Notes under the pieces: generated by a model
Told to the model about the DNA's origin: nothing
The model's input: only the letters and a program-made list of their open reading frames with translations
The model's database searches: none
Position numbers and translations under genes: made by a program
Assembly (NCBI GenBank): GCA_937895705.1
Contig: CALBKM010000053.1
Coordinates: 1 to 17,011, forward strand
Length of the DNA: 17,011 bases
Source of the DNA: an uncultured Clostridia bacterium
Lineage (GTDB): Bacteria > Bacillota > Clostridia > Lachnospirales > Lachnospiraceae
Direction of reading: 5' to 3'
Shown here: in pieces, positions 12,977-17,011 of the stretch
Layout: every line of letters begins with the position of its first letter
Numbering within the stretch: position 1 is the first letter of the stretch

Positions 12977-13073
12977 TGAAGGAATGAGTCCGGGAATGTC
13001 TGATAGTATGAAGGTACAAACCTTTAAAATGATGTAAAAATATTATACATAATATATAAATTTGAAAAAGATG

Positions 13074-13102
13074 TGGAAAAATTTTGAAGAATGTGTTATA
13101 AT
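13074..13102 (+). promoter_or_regulatory. Promoter of the chemotaxis receptor
   Basis: TATAAT (13097-13102) with TG at 13094-13095 (extended -10) and a weak TGGAAA -35 (13074-13079) 17 bases upstream, in very AT-rich DNA. The leader is about 47 bases. No sigma-28 motif was seen. Confidence 0.65.
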
Positions 13103-13155
13103 GAAATGTATATAGGGGAAAATGTTACTCTTTTTTGAATTTTGGAGGTGTACGA

Positions 13156-14868
13156 ATGAAATTGAAGATGAAGTTACGGGGGAAGTTAGTCTGCATCATA
13201 CTTTTTCCGGTGCTGCTTTTGGGAATTGCGGTGATGCAGTTGAGTAAGGTGACGGTTTCCAATGTTCTTGTGGATAAGTTGGATACGTCCTTACATGCCA
13301 CTGCGATTTCGGTAAGTAATACGTTACAGTATGCGGGGGAAGGGGATTTTCAGGTAAACGAAGCCGGAGAGTTGTTGAAGGGTGAGTTTAATATTTCCAA
13401 GAATTTTGATTTGGTAGATAGTATTAAGGAAGGGTCGGATGTAGATGTGTCCGTGTTTTATAAGGATACCCGCTATCTGACGACGCTGACAGATGAGAAC
13501 GGTAATCGATTGGCCGGAGGAAAAGCAGATGGAGAGGTAATAAGCAGAGTATTGCAGTCCGGCGAAGAGCTTTTTATGGAAGAGCTTGAGCTTGGCGGCA
13601 AGCTGTATTTGGCTTATTATATGCCGCTTTATAACGAAGGCGGTACCACTCCGGTGGGTATGGTGTTTACGGGAATTGATCATGGGCACGTAGATGAGGG
13701 CGGAAAGATTATTTCTTATAATATCTCTACAATTATTTTCGGTGTACTTATTTTTGCGGCTGTTGCGGGCTTTCTTATTGTCAGCAATATGACCCGGGCG
13801 CTCAATAAGGGTATTGTGGCGCTTGAGGAGCTTTCTGAGGGTAATCTGAATGTAGAGGTTGCGGAAAAGATGTTGAAGCGTCCGGACGAAATCGGAAATA
13901 TCGGCCGTGCGATTGCAAAGTTAAAAGAGGATTTGTTGGGAATCGTTACCGAGATTAAGAAGCAGTGTGAAACCATGGACGATTTGGCAAATCAGTTAAA
14001 ACTGCAGACACGTGAAACGGTAGACAGTATTATTCAGGTAGAGAATGCAGTGGGCGAAATCGCAGAAGGTGCCGGAAATCAGGCAGAAGAGACCCAAAAT
14101 GCAACCGATAATGTAGTTACCATCGGTAATATGATTAGTGGAAATCTTCACGATACCGAGGCGTTGAATGAGAATGCAACGAAGATGCAGGCTGCCGGTC
14201 AGGAGGCAATTGCTACTTTTGAAGAGTTGAACCGGACTAATCAGAAAGTGATGCAGTCCATCGGGAAGATTCACGAACAGACAAATACCACCAACGATTC
14301 CGCTCAGAAGATTCAGGAAGCGACGGCAATTATTACCTCCATTGCGGATGAGACCAATCTTCTTGCGCTGAATGCTTCTATCGAGGCGGCAAGAGCAGGT
14401 GAGCAGGGCCGCGGCTTTGCAGTAGTTGCGGCACAGATTCAGAAGCTTGCGGAGCAGTGTAATGAGTCTGCTTTGCAGATTTCCGAGATTGCCGAATCTT
14501 TGTTGGCGGATTCTACCGAGGCGGTAGAAACTATGCAGTATGTTCGTGATATCGTACAGACACAGGATAGCGACATGAAGGAAACCAACGTAAAGCTTAC
14601 GGAGGTGCTGCAGGGTATTGAGGATTCCTTCACGATGGTAAATAAGGTAACCAAGCAGACGGAACAGATGGACGAGGCGCGTATCAACGTAATCGACATT
14701 GTACAAAGCTTGACGGCCATTTCCGAGGAGAATGCGGCAGGTACGGAAGAAACGCTGGCTTCCATCACCCTTGTAAACGATGTGGTAAAGGGAATTTCCA
14801 AACAGTCTGCGGTTTTAAAGGCGATAGCGGCAGAAATCAACAAGAAGTTAAATGTATTCCAAGTGTAG
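13156..14868 (+). CDS. Methyl-accepting chemotaxis protein with Cache-like sensor
   Basis: 570 residues from ATG 13156, preceded by GGAGGTG; ATG 13135 lies upstream of that site. TM1 (about 11-31), a 150-residue extracellular sensor (about 35-185) with DVSVFYKDTRYLTTL and MPLYNEGGTTPVGMVFTG, which fits a single-Cache fold, then TM2 (about 190-211), HAMP (about 212-265) and a long coiled-coil signalling domain. The hairpin tip IADETNLLALNASIEAARAG (about 395-414) followed by EQGRGFAVVA is the invariant CheA/CheW contact. No CheR-tethering pentapeptide is present at the C-terminus. It would relay a small-molecule signal to CheA. The ligand is not predictable. No che genes are nearby. Confidence 0.95.
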   Translation: MKLKMKLRGKLVCIILFPVLLLGIAVMQLSKVTVSNVLVDKLDTSLHATAISVSNTLQYAGEGDFQVNEAGELLKGEFNISKNFDLVDSIKEGSDVDVSVFYKDTRYLTTLTDENGNRLAGGKADGEVISRVLQSGEELFMEELELGGKLYLAYYMPLYNEGGTTPVGMVFTGIDHGHVDEGGKIISYNISTIIFGVLIFAAVAGFLIVSNMTRALNKGIVALEELSEGNLNVEVAEKMLKRPDEIGNIGRAIAKLKEDLLGIVTEIKKQCETMDDLANQLKLQTRETVDSIIQVENAVGEIAEGAGNQAEETQNATDNVVTIGNMISGNLHDTEALNENATKMQAAGQEAIATFEELNRTNQKVMQSIGKIHEQTNTTNDSAQKIQEATAIITSIADETNLLALNASIEAARAGEQGRGFAVVAAQIQKLAEQCNESALQISEIAESLLADSTEAVETMQYVRDIVQTQDSDMKETNVKLTEVLQGIEDSFTMVNKVTKQTEQMDEARINVIDIVQSLTAISEENAAGTEETLASITLVNDVVKGISKQSAVLKAIAAEINKKLNVFQV

Positions 14869-14884
14869 AGTATGAACTTACAGG

Positions 14885-14914
14885 GGCTGCGCATGTGAGT
14901 GCGCAGCCTTTTTT
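14885..14914 (+). terminator. Terminator of the chemotaxis gene
   Basis: GGCTGCGCA (14885-14893) pairs with TGCGCAGCC (14900-14908) around a six-base loop and is followed by six T (14909-14914). A classic intrinsic terminator. Confidence 0.95.
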
Positions 14915-14935
14915 GGTTTGTATACCTCAAAAGGA

Positions 14936-14965
14936 TTGACAGCGTATCTATGGAAATGGTACTAT
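14936..14965 (+). promoter_or_regulatory. Promoter of the Bax-inhibitor-1 gene
   Basis: TTGACA (14936-14941), an 18-base spacer and TACTAT (14960-14965). The -35 is consensus. The leader is about 50 bases to ATG 15020. Confidence 0.8.
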
Positions 14966-15019
14966 TTTACAGAGGGCATAAGGGAGTTAAGGTGCCGGAA
15001 TATATAAGGAGGATAAACT

Positions 15020-15772
15020 ATGAGTGATAATTGGGAACAGAACAGGGAGAATGAGGAGTTATCCTGGCAGGAGACGCCGTATGTATCTCGGATTACGGAA
15101 AGTATGTTGAAGGAAAGGGATGCGATGTCGCAAGTGGCAACGAAATCCTTTGCAATTGTATTTATCGGATTGATTGTTACAACCATTGCGTCATTCCTGA
15201 CTCTTTCGAATGTTAACTTTTTGTATCGGCTTTTGACCGGAGGTATGTTTACCTTTTTACTGGTTGCAGAGATTGTTATTGTTTTGATTAACGGCTGGGC
15301 AATTCGCAAAGATAACCTGATATTGGCCGGTATTATGTATTTGGCGTATTCCGTCAGCAACGGTATTACAATGTCTGTAGTGTTTTTGGCCTACGATTTG
15401 GGTACTGTAAAGGAAGCGTTTTTGCTGGCAGCTGTGATATTCGGCGGAATGGCGGCGTTCGGATACTTCACTAAGAAGGATTTGGCTACGGTAGGTTCTA
15501 TCTGCAGTATGGGATTAATCGGTGTGTTGCTTGTGACCTTACTGAATATGTTTGTGCTCCACAGCAGCGGACTGGATTTGGCGATGGATTATATAGTGGT
15601 TCTGCTCTTTGTGGGAATTACCGCATATGACATGTACAGAATGAAGCAGTTGGCGATAGAAGGGGGAGAAAGCGAAGCAAACCGAATTGCATTGTTTACC
15701 GGAATGCAGCTTTATCTTGACTTTATCAATATTTTCCTACGTTTGATACGAATTATGGGAAGAAGAAAATAA
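15020..15772 (+). CDS. Bax inhibitor-1 (BI-1/YccA) family membrane protein
   Basis: 250 residues, AGGAGG 9 bases before ATG 15020. A hydrophilic N-terminus of about 40 residues is followed by roughly seven hydrophobic segments (SFAIVFIGLIVTTIASFL, GGMFTFLLVAEIVIVLI, LILAGIMYLAYSVSNGI, AFLLAAVIFGGMAAFGYF, ICSMGLIGVLLVTLLNMF and YIVVLLFVGITAYDMY). The C-terminal signature LYLDFINIFLRLIRIMG matches bacterial BI-1 (TMBIM) proteins such as BsYetJ, in which paired aspartates form a pH-sensing calcium leak. YDMYRM near 212-217 and LYLDFI at 232-237 supply such aspartates. The likely role is membrane ion homeostasis. It is monocistronic with its own promoter and terminator. Confidence 0.93.
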   Translation: MSDNWEQNRENEELSWQETPYVSRITESMLKERDAMSQVATKSFAIVFIGLIVTTIASFLTLSNVNFLYRLLTGGMFTFLLVAEIVIVLINGWAIRKDNLILAGIMYLAYSVSNGITMSVVFLAYDLGTVKEAFLLAAVIFGGMAAFGYFTKKDLATVGSICSMGLIGVLLVTLLNMFVLHSSGLDLAMDYIVVLLFVGITAYDMYRMKQLAIEGGESEANRIALFTGMQLYLDFINIFLRLIRIMGRRK

Positions 15773-15781
15773 ACTTGTTTG

Positions 15782-15810
15782 AGAGGTGTGCGTAAGTGCA
15801 CCTCTTTCTT
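15782..15810 (+). terminator. Terminator of the BI-1 gene
   Basis: AGAGGTG (15782-15788) pairs with CACCTCT (15799-15805) around a 10-base loop and is followed by TTTCTTTG, starting 10 bases after the stop. Confidence 0.8.
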
Positions 15811-15850
15811 TGTGCAAGCCGTGCTACGCGCTTCGCAACTTTGCCAGCAC

Positions 15851-15880
15851 GAAAAAGGCGCCGCATAACGCGACGCCTTT
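15851..15880 (-). terminator. Terminator of the isomerase gene
   Basis: On the minus strand AGGCGTCGC pairs with GCGGCGCCT (one G-T pair) around GTTAT and is followed by TTTTTC, 24 bases past the stop. The complementary T4 run on the plus strand may give weak bidirectional activity. Confidence 0.85.
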
Positions 15881-15901
15881 TGATCTCTGATAAGGAAAAT
15901 C

Positions 15902-17011
15902 CTATGCAAACGGATTCTCGGTCGGGTAAAGCATACCCTTCGGCTGGTTGAACTTAACCTCTTCAACACCGAGATACTTGAATACCTCGAAGAGAGCCTT
16001 TCCGAAGTGACCGAATGCTACTGCACCGTGGTGCGGGTAGTTTCTTTCGATCAATACATGACGGTAGAAACGTCCCATCTCCGGAATAGCGAATACGCCG
16101 ATCGCACCGAAGGACTTGGTACGAACATCGAGAACTTCACCTTCTGCGATGTATGCACGAATCTGTGCATCAGCAGTGGACTGAAGACGGAAGAACGTAA
16201 TCTTGCCCGGAGCGATATCTCCCTCGAGGGTACCGTTGGTGCACTCGATCGGAAGGTTTCTAGCCATAATCTTCTGATACTTCATCTCGCAGAAAGCAAG
16301 CTTAGAGGAAGCGGTGTTACCACAGTGGAAGCCCATGAAGGTATCCTTGTGGGTGTAATCGAACTTGCCCTCGATTGCTTCCTTGTACATGTCAGCCGGA
16401 ACGGAGTTGTTGATATCAAGTAAGGTAACAACATCCTCGGATACAACAGTACCGATGAACTCGGAAAGAGCACCGTAGATATCTACTTCACAAGATACCG
16501 GAATACCCTTAGCGGTCAGACGGCTGTTAACATAACACGGAACGAACTTGAACTGCGTCTGGAAAGCCGGCCAGCACTTACCGGCGATTGCTACGAATTC
16601 ACGGCTGCCCTTGTGTGCCTCAACCCAGTCAAGTAAGGTAAGCTCATACTGAGCAAGCTTCTCGAGAACTTCCGGTCTCTTGTTGCCTGCGCCAAGCTCT
16701 GCTTCCATCTCTGCAACAACGCCCGGGATTCTTGCATCGCCTGCATGGTTGTTGAAAGCTTCGAACAGGTCGAGCTCGGAGTTCTCCTCGATTTCAACAC
16801 CAAGGTTGTAAAGCTGCTTAATCGGAGCGTTACAAGCAAGGAAGTTGAGCGGTCTCGGACCGAAGGAGATAATCTTTAAGTTGCGAAGACCAACGATAGC
16901 CTTTGCAATCGGAACGAATTCCTTAATCATATCAGCACACTCTTCAGCGGTACCAACCGGGTACTCCGGAATGTATGCCTTTAAGTTACGAAGCTTTAAG
17001 TTGTAGCTTGC
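15902..17011 (-). CDS. L-fucose/L-arabinose isomerase family protein, partial at its N-terminus
   Basis: The minus-strand frame is open to the window edge, giving 369 residues up to stop TAG (15904-15902). The start lies outside the window; ATG 16930 is internal, as 27 in-frame codons (ASYNLKLRNLKAYIPEYPVG…) precede it. Sequence such as CNAPIKQLYNLGVEIEENSE, KCWPAFQTQFKFVPCYVNSR, GIPVSCEVDIYGALSE, MGFHCGNTASSKL and the C-terminal FYRHVLIERNYPHHGAVAFG match the FucI/AraA-like fold, which interconverts aldoses and ketoses in a manganese-dependent manner. Putative metal ligands are E (SCEVDIYG), D (LLDINN) and H (GFHCGN). It is highly codon-biased, suggesting strong expression. The exact sugar is not decidable here. 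Confidence 0.9.
   Translation of the reverse strand, partial: ASYNLKLRNLKAYIPEYPVGTAEECADMIKEFVPIAKAIVGLRNLKIISFGPRPLNFLACNAPIKQLYNLGVEIEENSELDLFEAFNNHAGDARIPGVVAEMEAELGAGNKRPEVLEKLAQYELTLLDWVEAHKGSREFVAIAGKCWPAFQTQFKFVPCYVNSRLTAKGIPVSCEVDIYGALSEFIGTVVSEDVVTLLDINNSVPADMYKEAIEGKFDYTHKDTFMGFHCGNTASSKLAFCEMKYQKIMARNLPIECTNGTLEGDIAPGKITFFRLQSTADAQIRAYIAEGEVLDVRTKSFGAIGVFAIPEMGRFYRHVLIERNYPHHGAVAFGHFGKALFEVFKYLGVEEVKFNQPKGMLYPTENPFA

Noticed and set aside
12990..13035. Terminator for the lipoprotein-like gene (AAGGT/ACCTT)
   Set aside because: A five-bp stem with no T-run is too weak to call.
13996..14706. 236-aa minus-strand ORF within the chemotaxis gene
   Set aside because: It is antisense to the signalling domain and its composition mirrors the coiled coil. 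A shadow frame.
16007..16423. 138-aa plus-strand ORF within the isomerase gene
   Set aside because: It is antisense to a well-conserved, codon-biased enzyme and has no recognisable domain or ribosome site, so it is a shadow.

Overview
The window looks like chromosome from a low-GC, Gram-positive, gut-type clostridium, most likely Lachnospiraceae. This rests on AT-rich coding sequence with AGGAGG-type ribosome sites, sigma-A-like promoters, a Cache-type chemotaxis receptor, a spore-coat manganese-catalase fragment, a Bax-inhibitor-1 protein and a fucose/arabinose-isomerase-family gene. The genus assignment is inference from protein character; no rRNA or other marker is present.

Region 1 (1-2450) is a same-strand run of small acidic genes: the tail of a SUKH-like (SMI1/KNR4) protein, two unrecognised small genes, a complete SUKH protein, a gene interrupted by one in-frame TGA, a four-Cys-pair zinc-ribbon protein, another unrecognised gene and a doubtful short ORF. 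Genes from 888 to 2277 abut or overlap. No toxin is visible, so this resembles an array of immunity genes from polymorphic-toxin loci. Two similarly built inverted-repeat leaders occur in it (812-868 and 2456-2502).

Region 2 (2455-11282) is an accessory, probably defensive or selfish, set of modules. It holds an orphan MNT nucleotidyltransferase (possible type VII antitoxin without its HEPN toxin) and a two-gene operon of a 1121-residue helicase-IV-like SF1 helicase followed by a winged-helix-like protein. The helicase carries a PD-(D/E)XK-like insert, zinc ribbons and a RecQ-type RQC end. Next come a class II Fic AMPylase on the minus strand behind a repeat-laden promoter, a GNAT-like protein with a 62-residue partner, and a SAM methyltransferase/HNH endonuclease operon behind two large palindromes. 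Two related bidirectional hairpins (7172-7195, 9325-9349) bracket the fic/GNAT block.

Region 3 (11283-11966) contains imperfect direct repeats, an AT-rich hairpin and a 5'-truncated cotJC, which together look like an island edge or recombination scar, followed by two terminators.

Region 4 (11966-17011) looks like ordinary chromosome: a lipoprotein-like gene, a methyl-accepting chemotaxis protein and a Bax-inhibitor-1 membrane protein, each with its own promoter, then a minus-strand sugar-isomerase gene running off the end. The best candidates for something undescribed are the helicase plus winged-helix operon, the methyltransferase/HNH pair with its palindromes, and the paired leader structures in the immunity array.
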